Virus record (IMG/VR): IMGVR_UViG_3300042387_001648 | Coordinates: 1 to 56,583 of that record | Direction: 5' to 3' (one strand) | Source: a virus | Length of the DNA stretch: 56,583 nucleotides | Shown here: piece after piece, positions 9,625 through 18,650 of the stretch | Position numbering within the stretch: position 1 is the first letter of the stretch | Layout: each line of letters starts with the position of its first letter | Program-made: the position numbers and the translations under genes | The notes under the pieces: model-generated | Database searches by the model: none | What the model was told of the DNA's origin: nothing | What the model saw: the letters and a program-made list of their open reading frames with translations, nothing else

Positions 9625-11184
9625 ATGAATACAGTAGCAAGATTGACACAATACGGAACAATTATAGCATCTGAATTTGATGAGGTCTCTAATTCTGGTG
9701 TTAAAATAACTGGGTTTGGTACATACTATTCAAACTCATTTAATGAGAATGTTGGAATTGGAACTACTTTACATGCAAATGTGTTTAAACCTTTCAATCA
9801 GCGTGATTTAAATTTTTGTGATGTGACAAATAATCCAGGAAATGGGACATTTATGCGTCGAAATAATTCTGGAGAAGTTGATCTTTATAATGAAATAGAT
9901 GAGATTTCTTTTTTACCAATATATGCAATCATACCATTAAAATCTACAGTTAATGAGGGTGAATCAATTGCATTTGATGTTTTTACATCTAATGATCCAA
10001 ATACTACTCTTTATTATGAAATAGTATCTCCCGAAGTGATTACTATTACGCCAAATAGTGAATCTGTAAATGAAGGTAATACTGTAATTTTTAATATTGA
10101 TGCAACTAATATTTCAACAGGAACAACAATACATTATAGTATTTCTGGGATTGGAATTAGTAGTTCTGATTTTACAGACAATAGTTTGACTGGAATTGCA
10201 ACTGTAAGTTTTGGATCAACTTTTATATCAAAAACTGTTGCTGAGGATTATAATAGTCCTGTTATAGAAACTGAAGAATTTTTTGATTTGAGTGTCAGAT
10301 ATGCAAATTCTAGCGGAACACCATATGGGTCAATTTTAGCAACGAGTCCAAGAATAAAAATTTTGAATACTTCATTAACTGCAACTGTTACTGCATCTCC
10401 AGAATCTTTAACTGAGGGTAATTTGGTAACTTTTACTATTAGTGTTAATAGTAATAGTGGAACTCTTTACTATACTATAGAGGGTATAACTGGAACTATA
10501 ACTTCTGCAGATTTTAGTGATGGTCTTTTATCTGGATCTTTTTCTTATAATAATGGAACTGCTCAAATTACAAAAACTGTGGTATCTGATGGATCTTCTG
10601 AAGGAACTGAATCTTTTGTTTTGAAAGTTAGGAGTGGAGGTATTAATGGAACCGTTATCGGAACAAGTCCACCAATATCTGTAACTGATCCGGCAGCATT
10701 TTCTACCTATGCTCAATTTACTGCTAATGCTGTTATAGGAAGTTCGATAACTCTTTTAGGGCAGTCTGGTACAACTAGAACTCTTTCTGTTGTTGCTGCC
10801 CCAGATGGAAATAAATCAATTCGTTTTCCTGTGACATGGCCTTCTTCATTTTTTAGTTTTAATAATCAAAATATAAACTATTCTTTTACGATGTTGGCAG
10901 AAAATTTTACTGTTTTATCTGATGTGGATTATATATTTAACGGTGGATTTTTTGGTGTCCATCCAATTTCTGGAAATTCTGAAAATTGTTGTGATCCATA
11001 TTCTATGAGTTTTAGTGGAATAAGTCTTTTTAATATAAGAGGATTTTATAATAATGCATATTTTAAAGTATCTTTTGGTGGAAATATAAGTAGTAATAGT
11101 GGAAATGTAAATTATACAACTGATATTAGTGTTAATAATGGTAATGGACTTACTGGTGCATCTGGGTTCTTTTATCTTTCTTAG
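9625..11184 (+). CDS. Calx-beta repeat adhesin-like virion protein
   Basis: The 519-residue protein starts three bases after the previous stop. Residues 1-100 form an unassigned N-terminal domain. Two full Calx-beta-like domains follow (about residues 141-250 and 253-357), each with the signature SVNEGN or SLTEGN, a DF(S/T)D motif, and a C-terminal E-T-E-x-F-x-L stretch. Residues 108-137 (STVNEGE through LYYEI) are only the first half of another Calx-beta domain. The final 150 residues are a separate beta-rich domain. Calx-beta domains occur in many surface adhesins; calcium binding and host adhesion are inferred here. Confidence 0.65.
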   Translation: MNTVARLTQYGTIIASEFDEVSNSGVKITGFGTYYSNSFNENVGIGTTLHANVFKPFNQRDLNFCDVTNNPGNGTFMRRNNSGEVDLYNEIDEISFLPIYAIIPLKSTVNEGESIAFDVFTSNDPNTTLYYEIVSPEVITITPNSESVNEGNTVIFNIDATNISTGTTIHYSISGIGISSSDFTDNSLTGIATVSFGSTFISKTVAEDYNSPVIETEEFFDLSVRYANSSGTPYGSILATSPRIKILNTSLTATVTASPESLTEGNLVTFTISVNSNSGTLYYTIEGITGTITSADFSDGLLSGSFSYNNGTAQITKTVVSDGSSEGTESFVLKVRSGGINGTVIGTSPPISVTDPAAFSTYAQFTANAVIGSSITLLGQSGTTRTLSVVAAPDGNKSIRFPVTWPSSFFSFNNQNINYSFTMLAENFTVLSDVDYIFNGGFFGVHPISGNSENCCDPYSMSFSGISLFNIRGFYNNAYFKVSFGGNISSNSGNVNYTTDISVNNGNGLTGASGFFYLS

Positions 11185-11192
11185 AAACTATT

Positions 11193-12260
11193 ATGTTTGC
11201 AACTGATTTTACAGATCAATCTCTAACTGGAACTGTCTCTGTTTCTGGAGGAACAGGATCTTTTATAAAAACTTTATCTTTGGATGGATTTAGAGAAGGA
11301 AGAGAAACGTTCTATGTAAATTTGAGAACAGGAAGTTCTAATGGACCTATTGTTGCAACTTCAAGACTTATAACCGTAAACGATACTTCTCAGCAAGAAA
11401 TTCAAGGGGATTTATATCCATTTACGTCTTTTACATTCACAAATGGAGGAGCAACTGGGAGATTTGGTCCAACTTCATTTGCATCAGTTTCAAGTTATAC
11501 CTCGCAACCTTGGTACTCGACTTATTTTTCAGTAAGTTCTGGAATTCAGTATTGGACAGCACCTTCTACTGGAAATTATGTTATTCGTGCTGCTGGTGCT
11601 GCTAGTCATAATAGTAATTCTTCAGGATCATACCGAGGTATAATAATTGAATCCACAATAGCATTGACTAAAGGGCAGCAATATAAGATATTAGTTGGGC
11701 AGATGGGAACCGTTTATGCTAGTTACTTTCTTTATGCTAGTGGTGGTGGAGGAGGAACTTTTATGACTACTGCAACTAACACGCCAATTATTGTTGCTGG
11801 TGGTGCTGGTGGTGCAGACAGTGGAAATTCTTCTTATGCTTCTGGATCTTTAGGTCAATCTGGTACTAGTGGAGTATCTGGTGATCAAGGTGGATTTGGT
11901 GGTAGTAATGGGTCTGGTGGTGGAGGTTCTTTTTACAGTGCTGGTGGTGGTGGATTTAATGGTAATGGAAATGATTCTTCTAATGGTGGTGCTTATGGTG
12001 GTGGAGGAGCGTCATTTGTTAATGGTGGCGCTGGTGGTGACAGTTCTCCAGGAGCTTATGGTGGGTTCGGTGGTGGAGGAGGATGTTGGGGACCTAATGG
12101 ATATGGTGGTGGTGGAGGAGGAGGATATAGTGGTGGAGGTGGTGGTTCTTATCTACCAAGCATCAAAAATGGTGGAGGTGGTGGAAGTTACTCTCAGGCA
12201 TCAATCTCCATAATTGCTTATAACTCTGGACATGGATATTTAACTATAACTAAAATCTAA
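11193..12260 (+). CDS. Glycine-rich adhesin with partial Calx-beta N-terminus
   Basis: The 355-residue protein begins inside the Calx-beta fold (ATDFTDQSLTG), so the first strands of that domain are missing. The frame is open for some distance upstream without an ATG, overlapping the end of the previous gene. After a jelly-roll-like stretch (residues 70-180), residues 180-345 are dominated by glycine runs with GGGGG and GGGG motifs. This resembles the polyglycine-II sandwich of gp38-type adhesins that cap tail fibres in some T4-like phages, and also ALK-type glycine-rich domains. The fibre-tip role is inferred from composition and location. Recent loss of the gene's front half by recombination is possible. 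Confidence 0.6.
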   Translation: MFATDFTDQSLTGTVSVSGGTGSFIKTLSLDGFREGRETFYVNLRTGSSNGPIVATSRLITVNDTSQQEIQGDLYPFTSFTFTNGGATGRFGPTSFASVSSYTSQPWYSTYFSVSSGIQYWTAPSTGNYVIRAAGAASHNSNSSGSYRGIIIESTIALTKGQQYKILVGQMGTVYASYFLYASGGGGGTFMTTATNTPIIVAGGAGGADSGNSSYASGSLGQSGTSGVSGDQGGFGGSNGSGGGGSFYSAGGGGFNGNGNDSSNGGAYGGGGASFVNGGAGGDSSPGAYGGFGGGGGCWGPNGYGGGGGGGYSGGGGGSYLPSIKNGGGGGSYSQASISIIAYNSGHGYLTITKI

Positions 12261-12262
12261 AC

Positions 12263-12270
12263 TATAAATA
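12263..12270 (+). promoter_or_regulatory. T4-type late promoter TATAAATA
   Basis: An exact match to the T4 late promoter consensus TATAAATA lies in the 31-base gap between the glycine-rich adhesin gene and the 1003-residue structural gene, ending 21 bases before its ATG. T4 late promoters are read by gp55 with the co-activator gp33, and a gp33 gene is present in this window. Similar motifs stand 23-26 bases before other starts here. Confidence 0.7.
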
Positions 12271-12291
12271 ATCTAAAGTCTATTATTAATC

Positions 12292-15200
12292 ATGGCGAGA
12301 AAGGTTATATTAGAAACCGCTTATACTTTTACTCCAGGAGCACCTGGAGCTGGTTATCTTGTCATACCAAAGGCAATTAAAAGAGAAAATTTAATTTTAA
12401 TTACAAACGTAACTAGAAATACTGTAATTTATAATTTTTCAGATCCAAATTTAAAAGCAGCTTCTTACAGTATTACAACATCTGGAACAAACACAACAAC
12501 TACAATTTATTTTGAGTATAATACTGCTGGAATGGGCAGTTCTGACAAAATACAAATTGTAATTGATGAGTATGATGAAAAGTTTACACCAGCAGAAACA
12601 TATACCGATCCAGTTAATAAATTAAGAGTTTCTCAACCACAGGCTCTTATTGATACTGACTTTGAATATGGAACTCAAACTACAAAATGGGAAAATCTTG
12701 GATTGATTAATAATCGTCCTTTTGCATATCAAAGACCAAATCCACTTGTCGTAAGTTCTATTACTTTAAACACTTCTTCCAGAACTGTTACTGTAGTATT
12801 ATCTAGTGGAACTGCACCAGCAAATGGAACTCCAATTAATGTATTAGATACTTTTCTTACAATTGCAAACGGAAACTTTTTAATTGAAGGTGGTGGCGGA
12901 ACTAACACATTTACTTATAGTGCAAGTGCAGTTAATACCACAGCAATTACGAGTATTTTTGATACAAATAAAACTTTAATTTATGCTGGAGATTTATATA
13001 CATCTGCATCAATAGGAACCGCACCAACTTCAATTACAACAAGTGGAAATGCTGTAACTGTTACGACAAGTGTTCCTCATGGATTAGCAATTGGTAATGA
13101 AATTGCTGTTACTGGAATCACAGGAACAAATCCTCCTAATGGATCTTTTGTTGTTGTTACGATATTAAGCGCAACTCAATTTGTTTATTATGCTAATGCA
13201 ACTCCCTCTGGTCTATCATTTGGTTCCGCAAGAATTTATGTAAGACCCCAAGCACAATTTTTACATCGTCCTTTTGATGGTGGAGTTATTTTTACAAGTA
13301 ATGGTAATGCTAATTATGAATCGGCATTAAGACAAACTAGAAGATATTTTAGATATCAATCTGGTAAGGGTATTATGGTTAGTTCTGGAACCATAATCAA
13401 ACCAAACTTACAAGTTGATAATATGACTGCCAGTGGAAGTACAGTTACGGTTCAAACAAAAGAAAAGCATAATATTCTTCCAGGAACTACAATTGTTGTA
13501 AGTGGAGCAACACCAGATGCATATAATGGAACTTTTGTAGTTACTAGCATTACTGGAAACAATACATTTGAATATACCGCACTTTCATCTCCAACTTCTT
13601 CCCCGGCAGGTGGATTATATTATGTAAGTGTTACTGGATGGTATGGTGCTTCAAATCGCCTTGGATTATTTGATTCTCAAAATGGTGTTTACTTTGAATA
13701 TGATGGGCAGCAATTATATGCTTGTAGACGTAAATCAACTTTCCAACTATCTGGTAAAGTAACTGTTACGAATGGATCAAATACAATTACTCAAACAAAC
13801 AGTTCTTTTCCAACATTTTTTACAAAACAATTAAGACCCGGAGATTTTATTGTTATAAGAGGACAATCATATAGAGTTTATGATATAGCAAGCGACACTT
13901 CTTTAACAATATCTCCATCATATCGTGGAGCAACTGCTAGTTATGCCATTGTTTCTTTAACTGAAGATTTAAAAATTCCACAATCAGAATGGAATATTGA
14001 TAAATGTGATGGAACTGGACCTTCTGGATTTACTATTGATCTTGCAAGGATGCAGATGTTTTATATTGATTATTCTTGGTATGGTGCTGGTTTTGTTAGA
14101 TGGGGATTTCGTGGTGCTGACGGAAACGTATTCTATTGCCACAAACTAGCAAACAACAATGTTAATACTGAAGCTTATATGAGATCTGGTAATTTACCTG
14201 CCAGATATGAAAGTATTATAGAACCACCAAAAAGTATTCTTACTCAAACTCTTGCTTCTGGTGGATCTACATTATTTGTTCAAAGCACATCTGGATTTCC
14301 AAGCACTGGAACTTTATGTATACGGAATGCTAATGTTTATGAATATGTTAATTATAGTGGAATTGGTACAACTAGTTTTACTGGGTTGACAAGAGCACAA
14401 GCTGGATCATCAATCAATGTTACTGTTAATCAAGGATCAAATGTTGCTACGGCAGTAACAACTGCTATTCAAGTCGGGCAAAGGGTTGTTTCAACTGCTA
14501 TTCCGGATGGATCTTTTGTGACAAGTATTGGATCTGGTAATGTCAGATTAAGTCAAGCGGCATCGTCCAGTGGATCGGTTTCTGCTGTTTTTGCCCCCAT
14601 GGGTGCTTCATCTGGACAAACTTTTACATATTCTGATACTGATCCAGTTGCTGTTGAACTTGCTTATCCATCATTTGCTCCAACAATATCACACTGGGGA
14701 ACAAGTGTGATTATGGATGGTAGATTTGATGATGATAAATCTTTAGTCTTTACTTATGGTCAAGTCGCTGGTGTTACAATTCCTTCTAACGGAACTAGGG
14801 CACTATTTTCAATTAGAGTTGCTCCATCCGTTGATAATAGTATTGGAGGTAATTTTGGTGCTAGAGAACTTATCAACCGAATGCAGTTGGTTCTTCGACA
14901 ACTTGATATTTCTTCTCAGGCATTTGGAAATTCGTCACTTTTGGTGAGAGTATATTTGAATGCTTTACCTTCAACGTCAACTCCTTGGACTAATGCTGTT
15001 GGAAATGTAACATCAATTTCTAATTCAAGTTTAGCACAAATTGCCGACTATAGTACTGGCGGTGGAACTACAGTTTCTGGTGGTGAAGTTGTAGGTGGAT
15101 TCTTCGTAGGTGCTGGCGCTCAAAGTGTTGATTTTTCACAACTTCGTGATTTGGGAAATAGTATTCTTGGTGGTGGCGGTACAAACTCTAATACTGAAAT

Positions 15201-15303
15201 TTATCCAGATGGACCAGACACTGTTACGATTGTTGTTACAAACTTGACTGGAACACAGGTTGCTGTGTTTGGAAGACTTTCTTGGACGGAGGCTCAAGCA
15301 TAA
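12292..15303 (+). CDS. Large virion structural protein (tail/fibre type)
   Basis: The 1003-residue protein begins MARKVILETAYTFTPGAPG, a start I associate with a roughly 1000-residue structural protein conserved in cyanomyoviruses. It contains several repeated beta modules with the theme SGNAVTVTTSVPHGLAIGN or STVTVQTKEKHNILPGTT (near residues 245 and 380). A long aromatic-rich core follows (about residues 430-640, RYFRYQSGKG and WYGAGFVRWGFRGADGN). No catalytic motif is evident. It is preceded by a perfect late promoter and overlaps the next gene by one base. Virion location is supported by context; the exact structural role is not known. Confidence 0.65.
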   Translation: MARKVILETAYTFTPGAPGAGYLVIPKAIKRENLILITNVTRNTVIYNFSDPNLKAASYSITTSGTNTTTTIYFEYNTAGMGSSDKIQIVIDEYDEKFTPAETYTDPVNKLRVSQPQALIDTDFEYGTQTTKWENLGLINNRPFAYQRPNPLVVSSITLNTSSRTVTVVLSSGTAPANGTPINVLDTFLTIANGNFLIEGGGGTNTFTYSASAVNTTAITSIFDTNKTLIYAGDLYTSASIGTAPTSITTSGNAVTVTTSVPHGLAIGNEIAVTGITGTNPPNGSFVVVTILSATQFVYYANATPSGLSFGSARIYVRPQAQFLHRPFDGGVIFTSNGNANYESALRQTRRYFRYQSGKGIMVSSGTIIKPNLQVDNMTASGSTVTVQTKEKHNILPGTTIVVSGATPDAYNGTFVVTSITGNNTFEYTALSSPTSSPAGGLYYVSVTGWYGASNRLGLFDSQNGVYFEYDGQQLYACRRKSTFQLSGKVTVTNGSNTITQTNSSFPTFFTKQLRPGDFIVIRGQSYRVYDIASDTSLTISPSYRGATASYAIVSLTEDLKIPQSEWNIDKCDGTGPSGFTIDLARMQMFYIDYSWYGAGFVRWGFRGADGNVFYCHKLANNNVNTEAYMRSGNLPARYESIIEPPKSILTQTLASGGSTLFVQSTSGFPSTGTLCIRNANVYEYVNYSGIGTTSFTGLTRAQAGSSINVTVNQGSNVATAVTTAIQVGQRVVSTAIPDGSFVTSIGSGNVRLSQAASSSGSVSAVFAPMGASSGQTFTYSDTDPVAVELAYPSFAPTISHWGTSVIMDGRFDDDKSLVFTYGQVAGVTIPSNGTRALFSIRVAPSVDNSIGGNFGARELINRMQLVLRQLDISSQAFGNSSLLVRVYLNALPSTSTPWTNAVGNVTSISNSSLAQIADYSTGGGTTVSGGEVVGGFFVGAGAQSVDFSQLRDLGNSILGGGGTNSNTEIYPDGPDTVTIVVTNLTGTQVAVFGRLSWTEAQA

Positions 15304-15842
15304 TGGCAAAATTAAGAGACGGAACTAGAGTATATGGTTCTTTAATCGTAGATAATCAATCATTAGTTGGAACTGCAGTTTCTACTGGAACTGCATCTCA
15401 AGGACTTCAAGTTTCTGGAGGCGCTTATGTTTCTGGAAATGTTGGTATAGGAAGCACAAATCCACAGTCAAAACTTTCTGTTGTTGGTAGTGTAAATGTG
15501 ACACAAACAATTACTGCCACAACATATTATGGTGATTGTTCCCAGATGTCTAATGTTCCTGCGTTTGGAATTACTGGACAGGTGCAGTATAATAATGGTG
15601 GAATTCAAACTGGTGCTCAATTTTTTAATTTTGATAATTCAACGTTTAATGTTGGCATTGGATCATCAATACCTGCTAAAAAATTAGATGTTACTGGTGC
15701 TATTCAAATAACTCCCGGAACTTCAGTAACTCCAAGTAAAAATGGGGATCTTGTATTTGAATTTACAAGTAATACAACATTAACTATAAGAGGAAGAGGT
15801 TCTGACGGAGTTGTAAGATCTGCTACAATTACATTGTCATAA
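15303..15842 (+). CDS. Fibre-associated structural protein
   Basis: The 179-residue product starts at ATG 15303, which overlaps the preceding TAA; an earlier in-frame start at 15282 lies well inside the previous gene and is less likely. The sequence holds repeats typical of phage fibre tails (NVGIGSTNPQSKLSVVGSV and NVGIGSSIPAKKLDVTGAI), about 90 residues apart, suggesting two copies of a short beta module. It resembles the last part of longer fibre proteins, so it may be a small fibre subunit or a detached fibre domain. Confidence 0.6.
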   Translation: MAKLRDGTRVYGSLIVDNQSLVGTAVSTGTASQGLQVSGGAYVSGNVGIGSTNPQSKLSVVGSVNVTQTITATTYYGDCSQMSNVPAFGITGQVQYNNGGIQTGAQFFNFDNSTFNVGIGSSIPAKKLDVTGAIQITPGTSVTPSKNGDLVFEFTSNTTLTIRGRGSDGVVRSATITLS

Positions 15843-15843
15843 A

Positions 15844-16071
15844 ATGGTAAAGGAAATTAAAGAAATTAATATCACAGATGGAATTGGAAATATCAAAGTG
15901 TTGTTTGAAAAACAATCTTCTGATGGGCAAATTTATCGTTATATTTGCGGATCTAATTTTCATCTAGAAAACTGTGTTGAAATTGACAAGTTGAGTGGGC
16001 AAGAACTCGTCGATTATGTCAATATTTTAAATTTAAATTGGATTTTGATCGAACAAATCTATCCCGTTTGA
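15844..16071 (+). CDS. Conserved-looking small protein, function unknown
   Basis: This 75-residue protein starts one base after the previous stop. It is rich in acidic and hydrophobic residues, has no signal peptide or membrane helix, and contains two Cys residues. Its stop codon (16069-16071) lies within the -35 element of the promoter for the downstream glycan cassette, so it is the last gene of the fibre cluster. I do not recognise the family. Coding potential is supported by its tight packing and by AT-rich codon use like its neighbours. Confidence 0.55.
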   Translation: MVKEIKEINITDGIGNIKVLFEKQSSDGQIYRYICGSNFHLENCVEIDKLSGQELVDYVNILNLNWILIEQIYPV

Positions 16072-16096
16072 ACTATAATAGATAGTATAGTATAAT
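16068..16096 (+). promoter_or_regulatory. Sigma70-type promoter for the glycan cassette
   Basis: TTGAAC at 16068-16073 and TATAAT at 16091-16096 are separated by exactly 17 bases, an almost ideal bacterial sigma70 promoter. Transcription would start near 16103, about 15 bases before the first gene's ATG. T4-like cyanophages use such host-type promoters for early genes, so the cassette is probably expressed early although it sits beside late fibre genes. Confidence 0.7.
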
Positions 16097-16117
16097 TAAT
16101 TAAAATAAATTATAATC

Positions 16118-17098
16118 ATGAGTAATTTTGTAAAACTTGCTTTGGAAAATGGTGGAAGCATTCACCCTTTGATTTTTCCTTCTTCATATTTGCAAGGACC
16201 TGCAATTACGAATCCTTCAATTTATAATGATAATGGTAAAATTTTAGTCAATCTTAGAAATATAAACTACACTCTTTATCATTCAGAAAAGAAAAAATTT
16301 GAACATCAATGGGGACCTCTTGTTTATATTCATCCTGAAAATGATCTTCACCTAAGAACAAATAATGTAATGGGTGAGATGGATGAAACTATGAACTTAA
16401 AGTGGTATCATAGAGTAGATACTGCTGCGTTTGATACATATCAACCACAGTGGGAATTTGTTGGTCTTGAAGATGCAAGAATTGTTAGATGGGATGGAAA
16501 GCTTTATATTTGTGGTGTAAGAAGAGATCTTGACACAATTGGAACTGGTAGAATGGAACTATCAGAAGTAATTGTTTATGAAGATGGAGTTCGTGAAATA
16601 AATCGTTATAGAATTCCTGCTCCGGGAAATGATGATGAATATTGTAATAAAAACTGGATGCCAATTCTTGATATGCCATACCATTTTGTAAAATGGACAA
16701 ATGGCACAGAAATTGTTAAGTATGATATTAATACTGGTAAAACAGAAACTGTTTGTCAAACTTCTTGGAAAGATTTAGGATGTGTAGATCTTCGTGGTGG
16801 TTCTCAAGTATTACCATTTGGCGAATGCAGAATGTCTCTAAATCATGAAACTTTCTTATATCAAAGTCCTGCTGGAAGAAAAGATGGGCATTACAGGCAT
16901 CGTTTCATTGTTTGGGACAAAAATTGGGAAATTGTAACTGTATCTAAGAGATTTTCTTTCTTAGAAGCAAATGTTGAGTTTGCTGTTGGAATGTGTGAAT
17001 TTGGAGATGACTATTTGATTACTTTTGGTTTTCAGGATAATGCAGCTTACTTACTTAAAGTTCCTCAAAAATTTGTTAAGGAGTATATTTTTGAATGA
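16118..17098 (+). CDS. GH130-like five-bladed propeller glycan enzyme
   Basis: The 326-residue protein shows the conserved GLEDARI motif (Glu118, Asp119, Arg121) seen in GH130 glycoside phosphorylases and related five-bladed propeller hydrolases. It also has a TNPS motif near residue 31 and a late FAVGM stretch (about residue 290). Family members phosphorolyse or hydrolyse beta-mannosides and related glycans. It is the first gene of the cassette and overlaps the next by 4 bases. The precise substrate cannot be read from the sequence, and some family members in glycosyltransferase clusters have no shown activity. It may process or check the glycan made by its neighbours. Confidence 0.6.
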   Translation: MSNFVKLALENGGSIHPLIFPSSYLQGPAITNPSIYNDNGKILVNLRNINYTLYHSEKKKFEHQWGPLVYIHPENDLHLRTNNVMGEMDETMNLKWYHRVDTAAFDTYQPQWEFVGLEDARIVRWDGKLYICGVRRDLDTIGTGRMELSEVIVYEDGVREINRYRIPAPGNDDEYCNKNWMPILDMPYHFVKWTNGTEIVKYDINTGKTETVCQTSWKDLGCVDLRGGSQVLPFGECRMSLNHETFLYQSPAGRKDGHYRHRFIVWDKNWEIVTVSKRFSFLEANVEFAVGMCEFGDDYLITFGFQDNAAYLLKVPQKFVKEYIFE

Positions 17099-17829
17099 AA
17101 GTAGCGGTTTGTATTTCTGGAGGAATCAGATATCCACATATTGGATTGGAAAGTTTAAAAAATATTATTCCTAATGAAGACATTAAAGTTTTTATTCATA
17201 CTTGGAAAATAAATGACAGAGAAGAGTTTGTAAAAACAATTTATGATGTTAAAAATAAAGAAGAGGATAAAACTGTAGATACTGACGTAAGTTTTGTTGA
17301 GCAAAATTATACATATGAAAGTCTTTTAGTAGAAGATTATGATTCAAAACAGAATTATTTTCACGATATTTTTTCATCATTAGAGTTTTCTGAATATTTA
17401 AGAACTGATGTGGGACCTATAAGTATGCATTATTCAATTTATAGGTCTAATGATCTTAAAAGAAAATATGAAGAACTTCATAGAATGACTTTTGATCGTG
17501 TTGTTAGGATGAGGTTTGATAGTAATTTTAAAAGTAAAAATTTAAATCTTGAAGATTTAAATTCTGATGTTTGTGTTCCTGTTGGTGATGATTGGTGCAA
17601 TGGAATCAATGATCAATTTGCAGTTGGAACATCACACGGAATGGACTTGTATTCTAATGTTTTTTGGAATTATCATAACTTGCAAAAAATTGGAGATAGC
17701 AAATATCATCCAGAGTCTATATTGAAAAATCATTTAGATTTTTATGGAATAATTCCACAAAGGTTTGATTTTCAAGTTCAAATTAATAATGGTATAGATT
17801 GGAAAAGAGTTGTATTTGGTAATACTTGA
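17095..17829 (+). CDS. Putative glycosyltransferase-like protein
   Basis: The 244-residue protein starts MKVAVCISGGIRYP, a first strand typical of a nucleotide-sugar-binding fold. In the middle it has VVRMRFDSNF (about residue 140), which resembles the acidic metal and sugar-nucleotide region of GT-A-like phage enzymes. The stretch with NDQFAVG near residue 180 also occurs in sugar-chain enzymes of this kind. It overlaps both neighbours by 4 and 1 bases. I assign a glycosyltransferase role from context and these weak motifs; donor and acceptor are unknown. Confidence 0.5.
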   Translation: MKVAVCISGGIRYPHIGLESLKNIIPNEDIKVFIHTWKINDREEFVKTIYDVKNKEEDKTVDTDVSFVEQNYTYESLLVEDYDSKQNYFHDIFSSLEFSEYLRTDVGPISMHYSIYRSNDLKRKYEELHRMTFDRVVRMRFDSNFKSKNLNLEDLNSDVCVPVGDDWCNGINDQFAVGTSHGMDLYSNVFWNYHNLQKIGDSKYHPESILKNHLDFYGIIPQRFDFQVQINNGIDWKRVVFGNT

Positions 17830-18650
17830 TGGAAAAAACACTTACTGTAGTAATTGGAAATCCTAGGGGTGGTGAAAAAGCATGGAATAGCATGTATAGA
17901 AATTTGTTAGAACCATATCAGTCCGATCTTGCATTATGTTTTGGTTTTAATGAAAATAAATCCCATTCATTGTATTCAAAGGCGAAATATATTTGGGAAG
18001 TTCCAGAATATGAAGAATGGGCTGATTATTACGTAGAAAATTTTGGTGAAGGAAGTTGGAAACAATCTTTTGAATTAGGATCTAAAACTGGTTTTTCTGG
18101 TCTTTATGGAACTATAGGATCCAGTGCAATAACCTTAGCACTTAGGCATTATTTGCTAAAGAATAAAAAGGAAGTACTATTAAATTATGACAGAATAATT
18201 CTTACAAGAAGTGATCATTTTTATGTCCAAGAACATCCAATATTACCAAATGATTTTTTTTGGGTTCCTTATGGTGAAGAATATGGTGGAATAAGTGATA
18301 GGCATCATATATTTCCATCTTCCGATATTGATATTGTTCTTGGTATAATTGATAATTATGTCAACACTGAATATTTAATACAAGATTTTTGGGAAATGAG
18401 AGACGATCCGTTTTATTTAAATATAGAAAGATCTTATGTTTACTATTTTAATAGAATAGGATATTTTAATAAAGTAAAAAAATTTCCTAGAGTTCAATTT
18501 GTGGTTAAATCAAAAGATGATACTACACGGTGGTTATGTAAATCTGAAAAAAATGTTCCATATAATAATGATATTTTTATTAAATATGATACTGAATATG
18601 AAGAATCTATAAAAAATTTGTTTATCTCTAATTCATTTAAAAAATTATGA
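17829..18650 (+). CDS. Putative glycosyltransferase-like protein
   Basis: The ATG at 17829 overlaps the previous TGA, and I prefer it to the TTG three bases earlier. The 273-residue product has YDRIILTRSDHFYV (about residues 125-138), parallel to the VVRMRFDS motif of the preceding gene, and a late stretch with ISDRHHIF. This suggests two members of one broad GT-A-like group. It contains no membrane segment. The 3' end overlaps the next start by 4 bases. Function is inferred from the cassette and the shared motif. Confidence 0.45.
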   Translation: MEKTLTVVIGNPRGGEKAWNSMYRNLLEPYQSDLALCFGFNENKSHSLYSKAKYIWEVPEYEEWADYYVENFGEGSWKQSFELGSKTGFSGLYGTIGSSAITLALRHYLLKNKKEVLLNYDRIILTRSDHFYVQEHPILPNDFFWVPYGEEYGGISDRHHIFPSSDIDIVLGIIDNYVNTEYLIQDFWEMRDDPFYLNIERSYVYYFNRIGYFNKVKKFPRVQFVVKSKDDTTRWLCKSEKNVPYNNDIFIKYDTEYEESIKNLFISNSFKKL

